From contig JAVXUO010002747.1 of the NCBI GenBank assembly GCA_033065855.1, positions 248,001 through 312,000 on the forward strand: 64,000 nt of DNA, written 5' to 3'. Numbering within the stretch: position 1 is the first letter of the stretch; each line of letters starts with the position of its first letter. Positions 34,581 to 47,156 of the stretch are shown here, piece after piece. The position numbers and the translations under genes were made by a program. This DNA is from Escallonia rubra (lineage: Eukaryota; Streptophyta; Magnoliopsida; Escalloniales; Escalloniaceae). The notes under the pieces were generated by a model that was given only the letters and a program-made list of their open reading frames with translations, did not search any database and was not told the DNA's origin.

Positions 34581-35355
34581 GAATAATTTGTCTACAAACC
34601 TCGTATTTTGGGGAGTTGCAAAAGACACCTTTGATTTTACTATTTGCAAATTACCTCCTGTGGTGCTACTTGTGTTGCATCATGTTGCTCTCGAATGTAC
34701 CCCTTACTAATATGTTCTCCTCCATTCACCATCTCGATCTAAACCCTAACGTTTAATCAAAATCAGCTATTTGCATGGATTATGCAATCACATCGAACCA
34801 GATGTGGCCATGGCACATATATACGTGCAAGTATCGAACCATGACATGGCCATGGTGGATGTGATTCTGGAGGTAGACGGGAGTGGTGGTGGAGGACGCA
34901 TGAGGGTTAGTGGTGGGCATGAATAGTGTTAGTGGATGGGGAATGGGTTGGTGGTTGGTGTGAGTGGTGGTGGTAGACAGGGATGGCATGGGTTGGCGGT
35001 TGGAAATGACAGTTGGTGAGGGTGACGGCTAGGGGTATGGATGGCTGGAGCTGGGTTGACGAGGGTGGTGCATCGGGTTAGAGGTTGATGGGTCTTGTTA
35101 GTGAGGGTAGTGGCTAGGGTTGGTTGGAGTGGAGAATGAATTGAGACCTGAGCGGGTGAGAAAAAGAACCAAAGGGTATGATAGAACCACAAGTGTTGAT
35201 TATCACATGTCAATTATTTTCAATTATTTTGAGCGCATTTTTAACGGTTGCAATATAATCGGCCAAACAGGAGGTTGATCATTCACAAAAAATAGAACCA
35301 CAAGTGTCCTTTCGCAATTTGCACAAACCACGTGGAGTCTGTATGAAACTTACCC
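34581..35355. mobile_element. Diverged copy of the old Mutator-like element
   Basis: Paralogue, through segmental duplication, of the element at 20608-21442. It has the same GT-rich interior and the same right end (GTATGAAACTTACCC), but its left end and target duplication are worn. Confidence 0.6.
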
Positions 35356-35654
35356 TAGCTAGTTCTTACTGGTACGGTTCCTTTTATAACACTTTTCTAT
35401 GCCCCTTGGTTCTATAAGGCGTCATAACGCAATCCACCCATTTAGGTGTTAAGTCTTTATATGATTGTGAAAGAGAAAACAAAACGCATTATGAATATCA
35501 ATCTTTCACTTCTACTAGCTACAACACCTTCGTGATCTCAGCCGTATAGAAGGTGGACGGTTAAAAATCTTAAAAAGTTGTTACAGTAAGTTTAGCTGTG
35601 GATGAATGTACCACACGCATACACTCACATAACTTACTATAGCAAACATTTATG

Positions 35655-35885
35655 AACAAATTTTGGCTCCTACCCGGGTCGTAGGAATCTTCCTCCAACC
35701 CCGTGTATAGTGACAATTAATAGTCGCTAATTGTTTCTAGTGACTTTTCTTCTGACACTTTCGGCGACAATTATTAGCAGCACTGCACTTTTTTAACGTC
35801 ACTAAATAAAAGTCACTAGAAACATTTAGAGACGATTGATTGTCACTATACCGCAAAAAACCCGGGTAGCAGCCAAATTTCTTCT
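35655..35885. mobile_element. 231-bp MITE, unit 2 copy
   Basis: Segmental copy of the MITE at 24254-24484, with AACATTTATG on both sides (35645-35654 and 35886-35895). Confidence 0.7.
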
Positions 35886-36632
35886 AACATTTATGTGAAC
35901 AGCGTAAAAAACAATCTATTTACTCAAAACAGATGCCAATTTACCTCAAAAAAACAGAAGCTCTTTCAGTTTCTACGAGTGGAATGACTAGATATACGAA
36001 TGAAACATATTGACACGGTCGGTCGGGGATTTGGTTGAAACGTGAAAGATGGTTGGTAAATGGGGCATACTCGCATTCAAGTACTAAGCAGTCTTTGTTT
36101 CTATGGGGGAGACACTTGTCTAACCCGCGGAATGGAATACTCGTATAGTTTTCATAAGCGTGTTGAGCAATAATACCTAGGCAAACGTTAACATAAACAA
36201 TGCGACCAACCCGTTCAAAGCCTCAAGTCCTGCCAATGTTCAACAGTTCAAGGTCCAGCTGACCACCTCCCACGTTTTGCTAGTAAACGCATTCCTACAG
36301 AACCTGCAAAACATGGTTTCAGCAAAGACTAATTAAGCCATATGGTCATTTCCGGATTCTACCTGCCGTGATCGTAATAGTCGCTTGACATCGCTAGTTA
36401 CACTGGGGGGAGCATTTTAGCGATGTTGAAAAATTACGTCAAGATTCATACTGTTTTAGTCTTTGATCTGCTAGATCTACGGCTGCAGTCTAGTGGTAGA
36501 GAAGGGAAGGGATGGAAACTTGATGCAAAAGTTAGCTTTACATCTTAGAAAAGAATGAATGTCCAAGTTAAACCTAGTTCGTAATTTCTCCATGACCTAT
36601 TCAATTCATCTTTAGTTTCATGAAACCCTATT

Positions 36633-36710
36633 GGTCAACAGTCAAAACACACCCTTCTATCAGATTAGATTCAAGTCATACCAGTTGACCACCCCTGATG
36701 CATATAAATA
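36633..36710 (+). promoter_or_regulatory. W-box cluster and TATA box of A3
   Basis: GGTCAA (36633-36638), AGTCAA just after, TTGACC (36685-36690) and TATAAATA (36703-36710), as in A2. Confidence 0.6.
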
Positions 36711-36810
36711 TGATCCTCTTCCTTCGTTTATCCTTCATCATAGTTCTATCAATCAAATATCTCTACTACGTACTCTTCTTTAATTTCTTTGCTTGCTCAA
36801 CAAGATCAAG

Positions 36811-37026
36811 ATGAGGCCTTCAGTTAGCATTCTTTTAGCCATTGTAGCAGTGGTATTCCTACTCAGCATCCAGGGTTATGGAGCTACTAGAATCCTAAAT
36901 GGAGAAGAACAAGTTTGGATCAAGAAATCACATCTTCTGCTACCATCTTTCCAAAAGGGTAGTGGCTGCCCTCCTGGAAATGGCTGCACCTACATTCCTA
37001 TTGAAGGTTGCAGGCCATGCGAGTAA
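36811..37026 (+). CDS. SCREW/CTNIP-like phytocytokine precursor, copy A3
   Basis: Type A precursor of 71 residues, identical to A2 except for Gly instead of Asp before the second Cys (CPPGNGC) and one extra C-terminal residue. The TAG stop of A1/A2 is GAG here, so translation runs to the following TAA and adds Glu after Cys70. The signal peptide, WIKKSH linker and Cys 53/59/67/70 are all present. AATAAA at 37142-37147. Receptor and processing are inferred from the SCREW/CTNIP family. Confidence 0.75.
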   Translation: MRPSVSILLAIVAVVFLLSIQGYGATRILNGEEQVWIKKSHLLLPSFQKGSGCPPGNGCTYIPIEGCRPCE

Positions 37027-38340
37027 CAGATCGCACCCTGCCTGCCAATGGCCAAGGAATTGACAACATGACAATACAAAGTTAGAATCATATATAGAGC
37101 TAGAACTTAAGAAACATGTCAAGTGTAATTAGTTAGTGACTAATAAACGGCAAATCATGCTGTATTTATGTGTCTTATTAAAAGTTTTTGTTTCACATTC
37201 TATACCCATTATTCGGGTGTAATATGTATACGAAGCAAGTAAAAGTATGCTTTTTGTGATTAATTTTTGCATCTTCAGGATATTGATTATGGGTTCCCCT
37301 TCATGTTTGCAGGGAAAAAAAATCCTAAATAACCTAAGCAATATTGAAATTTTGGTAAGATAGCATTGAACGAAAACAAATAAAACCCAAAAAATTCTAA
37401 ATAACCTAAGCAATATTGAAATTCGGTAAGATAGCATGAACGAAGACAAATAAAACCCTAAGAAGACATCATATCAAGAGGTTGTCAAATGGAACTCTGA
37501 TATCCTTAGCTACAGAGCAAGTTGCAAAGAAAGTAGATCAAGCAGCGAGAGATCATCCTAACACACTAATCTCCTTAATCACTGGAGGAGAATCAACAAA
37601 TCCACCCAAATTCCTGCAATGAAAGGAAAACTCTAACGAGGAGAAATAACACATATATAACATGGCAGAACACCGGCGAGAAAAGCAGATTGATGTAAAG
37701 CTACCGAGATAGAAGTGAAGATGGATGAAAGGGAGCGAGTGACGGGGGAGGGGGGATTGCCTCTAATCAAAGAAGCGGCACCCCCGAAAGCATGGAGGCT
37801 AAGGTTTTTCTGAACAGACCGCGATTCATGTCCGGAAGTTCTAGCCATGGTTGAGATTAAGATTCATGCATGTGTATTACGTCGATATACTTGTAAAATA
37901 GAAATTGAGTTACATTGGACTTAGATGCTCCAAGCACTTTAAACATTATCCTTAATGTTGATTTTAATTTGCAAGGAAAGTCATTTTTGTGACTAACCAA
38001 CAAAAAAAACATTAATATATGGTAGATGTCGTACGTTATGCATCGTAACTTATACAGCACCTCTAAAATTTTTACAAATGGTATTTTTGTAAATGTCGTA
38101 AGTATTTTAAATGAACTAGCTTGCGTTAGATCATCAATGGTATTTTTGTCATTTTATCATCTTATTAATGATATTTCTGTTTTTTTTTTTTTTTTGGTTA
38201 TTTGGAGGAAATACGAGTATCTTTGTTGCTCAAATATCAGACAACACAAAACGGAGGTAACATAAAAATCAGAACTGAATCAAATTAAGACAGTGTCCTT
38301 AATCCCTTTTGCATGAGCAACTCTCAATTCTGTTTGTTTG

Positions 38341-39043
38341 TTTGTTTTTTTTTTTGTCGAACGGAAATTTCATTAACTAAAACACAAATGTACAACCTAA
38401 AAGAGCACAAACAAATGTTTGGCTCTGTACCAAAAGTATAACTACAAGAGCACAAGCTGAAGCTTGACCCTAGAACTTAGACCGGCCAACATGGCCTTGA
38501 CAGAAATCAGAAATGATAAGTATTACCATTGTTGGATTTACAAAATTCAGATCAAATGGTAATAGGGTGGAAGAGATGCAGCGGGGGCATCAATTCCAAG
38601 GGCCGCATGAAGTGGCTGTTTAGATTACTGCCGCGGTTGTCGTCGGATCCAAAGGAGGTGGAGCGAGTTCCCAAGACCGAATCTGATTGATCCAAAGCTC
38701 GAAGGGAGTCGGTATCCTTCATCTCTATTAGATCCCTCATCTTCACGCCACAACCTCGCCATTTCGGATCCGCGTCAGAGATGTCAAACCAAACTAACCG
38801 GATCGAAAGTTCGGCAACCACGACGGATTTGAAAAAACCTTTAAGATCTGAGGGTAGCGAGTGAGAGGGAATTAGTTTGTGGCTGAAGGACTTCCGATAT
38901 GTGGGTGGGGGCGGAGGAGGGTGGTGGCAAATGGCGGCACATGTGGGTTACCGAGGTAAGGGGAGCAAAAGACGCAAAAAAAAGAAACAAAAGAAGAAGG
39001 AGTACCGGTGTGAGGGCATCCCCTACCATCCTCACAGCCATGG
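38341..39043 (-). mobile_element. LINE 3'-end fragment, unit 2 copy
   Basis: Segmental copy of the retroposon end at 26927, with the T-run (complement of the poly(A) tail) at about 38341-38356 and TTCATTAACTAAAACACAAA beside it. Confidence 0.4.
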
Positions 39044-39482
39044 AAGCCGAAGGAGGAAGGGGCGGTGGCTAGGTCTGCTGGAGAGAGGGGTTTGCTTTTA
39101 GGTCACAACAGATATTGCGCAACTCTGAATTCACCTGAGAATAGTTTGGCTAATTATTTGAAGACCAGTACATTGAAGGAGTTTTCCCAATGGTTGCGAC
39201 GGAGTACACATTCCTCATTGCTTAAGACATTCCATTTTAGCGATCTACCGATAGTACTTTTGTTAGAAGTAATCAAAACTAGATCATTGTAGATGTTTCT
39301 ATGATATGGCAACATACTAGTTTTTTTATTTTTAAACAAGTTAACGCTTGTCTTGTTAATACCAACAATAATGGCAAAAAGAAATAGGGAATTGACATTT
39401 GAGTTCCACTTTTGTTGCTGAAAGTTTTTTAAGTGTCTCTGTATAAGACCTTCGATGACAATTTTTGAGCTTAAATACTAAA

Positions 39483-40555
39483 GAGTAAAATGCACTAATG
39501 GCCATGGAACTAAGACTCATTTTTTATTATGGTCATTGAACTTTAGTTTGTTTCATTGTGGTCACTGGACTCACAAGGTTGTTCGATCAAGCCATTTTGT
39601 TAGCCTTGGTTAGGAAGAGCTCCGTTAAGTGGTCATGTGCAAGGCACATGACCCCTTGACTTAGGGGCAAAATCGTCAAACCCTATCATCTCCACCCCGT
39701 TCTCTTTCATATAGTCTTCTTCTCCATCTTCTCTCTTGCACCCTTAACCTCTTTCCTCTGTCACAACTGAAACCAAGCAGTGAAGAGCAAGTCTTCTTGC
39801 CATACTGAAATGAAGTATAATAATCCCTACGTAGTAGAACCATGCCTTATGCATTTTAGTAGAAACCTTGATAATTGATGCCACCGCCACCAACCACCAC
39901 CACCTTCACCCATCACAACCACCCAAACCCTGCCGTTGGTTCAACCCAAACCTTGGTCGTGTGACTCATACCTTTCCCCACCAAACTACATTTACAAACA
40001 CCACCATACCATAGGCCAACCACCACCATTGCATGCCCACCACCACTGCCTCATTGAATCCTCAACCACCACTGATGACCAATCACCATTGCTACTTTCA
40101 CAAAATTCATCCCCGTAGGCAATCATAATACCAATAGTCCGTACCCACAACAACCACCATCTTCCTTACCTATAGACCATAACCACCACCGTCTTCCTCC
40201 AGACCACAAAGACCATCTAAATCCAATCGCTTTCAGCCGTTAAAACCACCACATCACGACTCAACCACCATCGATACACGTCGTCGCTGACACCCTGCCT
40301 GCCCAATCTCCACTTCTTCAGTCAATCCAACCCAAAAATTAGCCCATTTTGAGTCACCAATTCAAGAGCACCCCCCCCCCCCCCCCAATCGCCCCTTAAC
40401 ATGATGTGGAGGTAGATCTGATGGTGGCAGATCTCTGTGTGAGAAGGAGAGAGAGAGAGAGAGGGGGGGCCACTAACCAAAACGAAACAAATAAAAGTGT
40501 AGTGACCATAATGAAAAATGGGTCATAGTTCGGTGGTCATTGGTGCGTTTTACTT
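39483..40555. mobile_element. Non-autonomous Mutator-like element, unit 2 copy
   Basis: Same inverted ends as at 28082. Flanks AATACTAAA (39474-39482) and AATATTAAA (40556-40564). Interior C-run and GA/G-run lengths differ from the other copies. Confidence 0.75.
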
Positions 40556-41884
40556 AATATTAAAAGTGGAATTCAAATATCAGTTTCCTAAGAATGCATA
40601 CATAATTAATGGCCTTTTTATTGAAACGTCTACATGCACAAGCGTGAATGATTTAAATAAAACCAGTGACGCTTAAACTTCGGAACCATATTTTCAAACA
40701 ATCAAAGTCGCAAAATGACAAGGGAAGCAAAAATAATATGGAAAATGACCAATAAGTCACCAAACCATCAGTCTTGTCCATTTCGCAACGTCTGAACTAA
40801 GTAACATAGAGAATGAGCGAAGCTTTGACATAAATTTCATAGACAACGAACGAGGGAGGTGGTTCCTTGCAGTGACAGTAGTCCGAGACTATCTAATTGG
40901 TATTATGAGTCAGACACCAAGTTATTTTAAAGTGATTAACGTTTCTTGATCTCGCTCCAGTTCAAAGGATGTATCAATTTGCTATTCTTACACTCTCACT
41001 TCGGTAAGTTAAGGTGTGACAACAATCCGGCTACTGCATGAAGATATTGCCATCTAACCTTTCAAATTTTCGAGAAAGCTAGCATCTTGCTTGATATGGA
41101 TCGAGAAACTTATTACCTTGTTAATTACTACCATATATCCACCAATTAATCAGTTCTTACTTGTTGGAAAGAACCAAAGGGTAGACCCACAATCGAGAAG
41201 CTAAAATACATTAACTGGAGCCTAATTGAGGGGAAAAAACCTTTAAGTCGAAGGTTAGGCCAATTCTAAATATGGATCAATAATCCGGAAAAATTCAGCC
41301 GTTTCGAGTTTAAAAGAATATTATCATTGGAGGTACAGTTATACATTATTGTATCACATGCATTAATTGTTATACAACAAACGATATACATGATTGTATC
41401 ACATGCATTAATTGTTATACAACAAACCGTGACATTGTCAATGACTCTCGAGGCATAAACGTGAAAGATGGTGACAGACAAGATCGCAATTTTGTGCTTT
41501 TTTCGCTGACTGGAACGTGTCTCCCAAGATCTAGGCTAACGCAAGCAATGCGACCCAATCCTTCAGACATTCAAAGCCTCCATTCCTCAAATCCTAAAAT
41601 TGTTCAAGGTCCACCTTTGCTAGTAAACGCATTCCTACAAAACCAGAAATTTGGGAGGACTACAAAAATATTGTCTCCTCTTTAAAGGCACTTCTGGAAG
41701 CATTATATTGACAGTTAAAAAGCCCGTATATATATTAAACTGCTACAAAGCATGTTACTGAAAGTCTTTGGCAATCAATTTAAGCTTGGAAGGACAACGA
41801 ACTTGATGAATTTTGATAAAAGAGAAATTGAAATACCAAATTTCTCCATGACCAATTCTAATGAACCTTTCATGAAGCCCTAGT

Positions 41885-41975
41885 AGTCAACAGTCAAAAC
41901 ACGCCCTTCTATCAGATTAAAGAAGACAGGAAAAATTCAAGTCATACCAGTTGATGACCCTGATGCATATAAATA
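41885..41975 (+). promoter_or_regulatory. W-box pair and TATA box of B2
   Basis: AGTCAA at 41885-41890 and 41892-41897, TATAAATA at 41968-41975, in the same spacing as B1. Confidence 0.6.
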
Positions 41976-42074
41976 TGACCCTCTTCCTTCATTTACTCTT
42001 CAAACTAATTTCATCAACCAATTGCAAATATAACTACTCTTCTTCAGTTTCTTTGCTTGCTCAACAAGATCAAG

Positions 42075-42290
42075 ATGAGGCCTTCAGTTAGCATTGTTCT
42101 AGGCATTATAGTAGTGGTGCTTCTGCTAAGCATTCAAGGAAATGGAGCCAGTAGAATCCTGAATGGAGAAGAACAAGTTTGGATCAAGAAAGCGCATCTT
42201 CTGCTACCATCTTTCCCCAAGGGTCCTGTTTGCCCTCCTGGAAATGGGTGCACCACCATTCCTACCCCAGGTTGCAGGACATGCAAGTAA
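42075..42290 (+). CDS. SCREW/CTNIP-like phytocytokine precursor, copy B2
   Basis: Type B precursor of 71 residues with exactly the B1 protein sequence: QGNGA signal-peptide end, CPPGNGCTTIPTPGCRTCK box and cysteines at 53, 59, 67 and 70. The surrounding kilobases also match B1 closely, so the identity reflects recent duplication or conversion of the whole unit, not selection on the peptide alone. AATAAA at 42405-42410. Downstream it is joined to the truncated GIF1 copy in the opposite orientation. Confidence 0.75.
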   Translation: MRPSVSIVLGIIVVVLLLSIQGNGASRILNGEEQVWIKKAHLLLPSFPKGPVCPPGNGCTTIPTPGCRTCK

Positions 42291-42618
42291 AGACCGTGCC
42301 CTCGCTCGTTGGACAGGAATCAACAATGTGACAATGTACACAAGCAGAATTCAGAAGTTACAAGTTAGAAAAATATCAAATGTAACTAGCTAGCTAGTGA
42401 CCACAATAAAAGCCTAATCATGCTCTATATATGTAGGTGCTCAATTTTTTCTTTTTTTGGTTACAAATTCTTTACCCACAATTTGGGTGCATTTAACGAA
42501 TAACAATTCAAATAAAAGTTGTGTTTATTTCACATCCTCTGGTTCCTGCAATGAAGGAGAAACATCAAAGTTTCAGATATAGCCATTCAGGTTTTGAGTG
42601 ACGTGAAGAAACACATAT

Positions 42619-43001
42619 TGTTGATATATGTCTTATATTTATAGTTAGAGATAGAAAGTGTAGACCGAGCTGTCTAGAACGGAGTGAGCGGATGATAGCT
42701 GCCCCATCAGATTTATCTTATTCCGCATAGTGGGCTTTATTGGGGTTCGCAGGCGGAGCCTCCGACTAGAATATTTCGAGTGTCCGTACACGAGTAGGAT
42801 TATGTTTTCCTTGAGTTGGACATAGCTATAAATACGGTATGTTTTCTTGTATAAACGTGACAACTGACAATTGAGAGATACACGTAAGAGAGCATTATAA
42901 ATCTGACTTGTTCAAAGTGGATTTGAGTTCTCTCTGAATTCGTGTGTTCGCTTATTGTGTTTTATACATACTTATCAGTTATCAAGAACGATTTCGTAAT
43001 A
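42619..43001. mobile_element. Solo LTR in passenger GIF1 intron 2, unit 2
   Basis: Segmental copy of the solo LTR at 31209, slightly shorter near its right end. The CAGAT flank is preserved on the right (43002-43006). Confidence 0.7.
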
Positions 43002-43098
43002 CAGATATACCAGGGAGCAACAAAAGACGGTACCGGGAATTAGTTTGCCAGGTAAAGCTATAATAGACGTGGATGCAACTACTAAGAAAGGTTCTTAC

Positions 43099-44035
43099 TC
43101 TGCACATTCACCAGCTTTCCCTGAATTTTGGTTCTCAAGAATTTTCAAGATCAGTGACTTGTTTTCGTCCAGAAACTGCATAGTCCGCATAACATGAAAC
43201 ATATTTGTTAATGTACCCCCGAATTCAAATCTTCCAGTTATAAGCATCAATAATGATAATAAATTTCTTAGGTAATTCAAGGATTACAAGAATATGTAGG
43301 GGTGACAAAGGTGGAAAAAGCAGTAGTGAAAAACCTAAATTCTTGTAACAAAGATGTAGGGGCGAACCCGATCGAGCTAAGGAAAAGGTTTCCGAGCTCC
43401 ATTCGCGATACTAAGACTATATATAGCTCAAGCTAGTCCGCGAGTTCAGCCTGTGAAGAAGATAGTCTATTCAAGAGTGGCTCGGCTCAACTAAAACTTG
43501 TAGCAAAAACTACTCGAGCTTGCGAGCTCCTGCTAGAGCTAAAGACAAGCCTTCGTATATCTGTTGTTTATGTTCGAACTGTAGCAAAAATTTTAAGATC
43601 ATCAAGCTTTACTGTGTCAAGCTTGAAATGTCGAGAGACTTGGCTCAGAAAATAAGAAAAATTGAGAGATTAAACCATTTTTCTTTAATTTCCACATCAG
43701 TTATTGACGATAAACAGACGAAGAATCATCACGACAAAGGTGTATCAACCGAATAAACCAGTGCAAGGTCTAGGAACTGGATGCAACACATGCAAGTTAA
43801 CAAAGAAAACCATTGTCAACCTCAAAACAGAAGAACTAATTAAAGCACTGCCCAGAAGAGTAGCACAAGTAGATGGGAAAGAGAGTGGAAAACTTAAATA
43901 AACACACGAGTCTAAAAGATGAGAGACCTGCGGGATGTGATCAGTAGTGATGTTAGTGGTGGTAAAGCCCCCTGCCACAGTGGGCTGCTGCTGTTGCTGC
44001 ATCTGCATGAACTGTTGCTGCTGCTGCTGCTGCAT
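43099..44035 (-). pseudogene. Truncated GIF1 copy (exons 1 and 2 only), unit 2
   Basis: Exon 1 copy at 44035-43928 has seven Gln, FMQM, five Gln and PTVAGGFTTTNITTDHIPQ. Exon 2 copy at 43175-43099 equals that of unit 1. Splice borders are intact; exons 3 and 4 are missing. The exon 1 frame stays open upstream into the solo LTR, giving a 200-residue minus frame that I regard as accidental. Confidence 0.8.
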
Positions 44036-44086
44036 TGTGTTCTGAAGCTTTTGCTCAAATGCTGTTTCCTCCGCTGGCCTTCCCTT

Positions 44087-44796
44087 TGTTGGAAATTTGG
44101 TGGAATCGGAATCACAAATAAAGACTTTGAGGCGCGTGATCGCTTTCTTTAAGACTTTATTTGTTCTCACTCGAAATCGAGTTTGCTGATGGGTTAGCGA
44201 CAAATAATCCTTCAGGATAAAACAAAGTCTTTGAGAATCTGCAAACAGCAACTTCGAAAATTCTCCTTGGAATTCTCTTTGAAGCAATGTACGTTTATGG
44301 CTATGTAATTTTACAGAAAGAAAGAGATTTCGAAATTTGCAAATCAATGAAAGAACTGAAAATCATATATTTATAAAAAGACCTTAAAATGTGTGAATTT
44401 GGACAGAAAACTGTTGGGAAAAAAACAGTTGTAACAGTTTAAAAATAACTGCCAAAAATTTATTTGAATAAATCAAAATTCGAATTTAAATAAATCACAC
44501 ACATTTTCAGTAAAACTAATATTTTTTAAAATACAAAATATTTTTCAAAAAATAAATCATGTTTGCCCTTATAAACCCTTTTCAAAACCCACTTCCAACA
44601 AGCAATGTGGGACAAAACCCATGTACTAAGTGCGCCTAAACTCGCGCACCCGCATGCGGGTAGCATGGGACTAGCACACTCTAATCTTACTACCAAGTGT
44701 ATAGTAAAAGCACTTTTGCCCTTATAAACTCTTTTCAAAACCCACTTCCAAGCAATGTGAGACAAAAGAGTGAGTTTGTTTTCAACTCACATACAC
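44087..44796. mobile_element. Solo LTR in the passenger GIF1 leader, unit 2
   Basis: Segmental copy of the relic at 32652 and of the whole one at 56571. Same start TGTTGGAAATTTGG after CCCTT. Confidence 0.75.
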
Positions 44797-44929
44797 AACC
44801 AAATGCTCTGCGAGAGTGAGATGAGAGAGAGAGAAAGGAGAGAGAGGTGTTTTGCTGGTTGGAGGCCGGGAGCTCCTGCTGCAGGTTATACTGCTGGAGG
44901 GTGGGGGACGTGCTGCAGGTTAATTACAA

Positions 44930-46031
44930 AAGGAGATCAAGCAGTGAGAGATCATCCTAACACACTAATCTCCTTAATCACTGGAGGAGAATCAACAAAT
45001 CCTCCCAAACTCCTGCAATGAAAGGAAAACTCCAACAAGGAGAAATAACACATAACATGGCAAAAAAAGGGCGAGAAAAGCAGATTGGTCTAAAGCTACC
45101 GAGAGAGAAGTGAAGATGGATGAAAGGGAGCGAGTGACGGGGGAGGGGGGAGTGCCTCTAATAAAAGAAGAGGCACCCCCGAAAGCATGGCGGCTAAGGT
45201 TTTTCTGAACAGACCGCGATTCAAGCCCAGAAATTGAGACTATGTATAGCTCAAGCTAGCCCGAGAGTTCAGCCTGTGAAGAAGATAGTGTATTCAAGAG
45301 TGGCTCGGCTCAGCTAAAACTTGAGCAAAAACTACTCGAGCTTTCGAGCTCCAGCTAGAACTAAAGACAAGCCTTGGTATATCTGTTGTTTATGTTCAAA
45401 CAGTAGCAAAAAATTTAAGATCATCAAGCTTGTGTCAAACTTGAAATGTCGAGACTTGGCTCAGAAAATGAGAAAAGTTGAGAGATTAAACCAATTTTCT
45501 TTAATTTCCACATCAGTTCTTGACGATAAACAGACGAAGAATCATCACAACAAAGGTGGATCAACCGAATGAACCAGTGCAAGGTCTAGGAACTGGATGC
45601 AACAGATGCAAGCTAACTAAGAAAACCATTGTCAACCTGAAGCAGAAGTAGTAAAGCACTGCCCAGAAGAGTAGGACAAGTACATGGGGAAGAGAGTGGA
45701 AAACTTAAATACACACTCGAGTCTAAAAGATGAGAGACCTGCTGGATGTGATCAGTAGTGATGTTAGCGGTGGTAAAGCCCCCCGCCACAGTGGTCTGCT
45801 GCTGCTGCATCTGCCTGAACCTGCTGCTGCATTGTGTTCTGAAGCTTTTGCTCAAATGCTGCTTCCTCCGCTGGCCTTCCCTTTTCTTCCTCTTGTTATT
45901 AAGACACAACCAAATGCTCTGCGAGAGTGAGATGAGAGAGAGAAAGGAGAGAGGTGTTTTGCTGGCTGGAGGGAGCTCCTGCTGCAGGTTATACTGCTGG
46001 AGGGTGGGGGACCTGCTGCAGGTTAATTACA
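44930..46031. repeat. Nested short-unit segment in unit 2
   Basis: At TTAATTACA (44929) unit 2 departs from unit 1. It continues with A-gene 3' flank nearly identical to 23290-23890 (AGATCAAGCAGTGAGAGATC), then GIF1 intron 1, GIF1 exon 1 and leader, and finally returns to GCAGGTTAATTACATG at about 46031. It holds no peptide gene and no solo LTR, so it is a piece of the short, A-only unit type inserted by recombination. Confidence 0.8.
45739..45832 (-). pseudogene. Third GIF1 exon 1 copy, frameshifted
   Basis: ATG at 45832, three Gln codons, then GTTCAGGCAGATGCAG in place of the Q-rich run. The copy is 94 bases to the donor, not a multiple of three, so the FTTTNITTDHIQQ part is out of frame with the ATG. 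There is no exon 2 copy. The leader is unoccupied by the solo LTR (near 45880). Confidence 0.75.
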
Positions 46032-47156
46032 TGTTTCAAGCTCAACAGCAACGACATGGAAATCTATCATAGAACAATGTAAAAAGGTTACTGCACTAGG
46101 CTTAATATGGGGTACAGGTACTTTGTTTAGGCATTAAGAAAACAATCTTGAGGTCAAAAGTGTGTGGCATCATTCGAGAGAGAAAGTTTAAGTAAGATTG
46201 TGACTAGGGTGGAGCACGAATTGATTCGGGGTGTGCTTTTAGAAGCGGAAATGAAGCTAGCTTAACATTTAGATGGTATAATATATGGGAATTCATAGCA
46301 ACTTGTTACCTTCCAAATTTAATGCTACGAGTTTAACAAATCAGATGGATAACATACAATATGGTAAAAATAGTTTCGGCCTTATTAATTCAGCGTGCAA
46401 CACTTTTTCATTCCAAAGTTGACAAGTATAGTAGTCTACCAAGTTGATTATCACACCTGAGCTCATATAAAAGTTGCAATAATCAACAAAATTTATTTAA
46501 TCTCGAAAAAATAAGCTGCGATAAAAGCTATGCCAATCAGAAAAAAAAGATTCAACTATGGCCGAATCGATCGTAGGAGCATTAGAGCACTGCCCTAGCT
46601 AGCTACTCTTATCTCGCATGTCGGATATCTGTAAGCAACGAAAGTTTCCAATTTTACTACTTAAGATCTTAATTAAATGCAGGTTTCATTTTGGTAAATC
46701 AGTTGTCACTTAACCGAGAGTGATGCGACGTATAAGCTCAAATGTTTGAGACACTGTTGCATGCCTTGGGACCAACAGGACAATTGGTTACTGGCTTGAT
46801 GGGGACTGAACGAGTTGTCTCCCTTTCTGGATAAAAGCATCTTTGGTCAACTTAAGTGAGCATATAATGGGGTGCACGCTCCCATCTAACCTAGCATGGT
46901 GGGTTTTTGGGGCACCTCTCTTGCCCCACCTTCATCTTCCTCTCCCATGCCTTTGTGGCAATGCTTGAACCGTAGAATGAAAAAACAATATGATCTAAGT
47001 TTTAATCATTGATTTTGTGCTAATTATAGATAATCTTTGTTATAATGCATGATCGGAAGAGTCCTAACATGTCCACATTGTACTCTGCATTGCATCCACG
47101 CTTCAGTGTTTTCCAATATAGCCACCTGCACTTGAATAATTAAGACGTACTTCATA

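Larger units (their letters stand above)
23900..35300. repeat. Array unit 1 (A2, B1, GIF1 fragment), 11.4 kb
   Basis: First full repeat unit, defined between successive CAAGTGTCCTTTCGC anchors (23900 and 35301). Its order is A gene, LINE end, Mutator-like element, B gene, solo LTR, GIF1 exons 2 and 1 (minus), solo LTR, GIF1 upstream flank, old MULE. Stretches of hundreds of bases match units 2 and 3 with only scattered differences. 33344-34580 is GIF1 leader and upstream flank with no gene; 26449-26926 and 27644-28081 hold nothing recognisable. Confidence 0.9.

Noticed and set aside
43745-44347. 200-residue minus-strand open frame with a poly-Gln core (also 32343-32909 and 56268-56777)
   Set aside because: It is GIF1 exon 1 read through its splice donor on one side and into a solo LTR and leader on the other. 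The real coding part is only the 23-36 codons of the exon copy.
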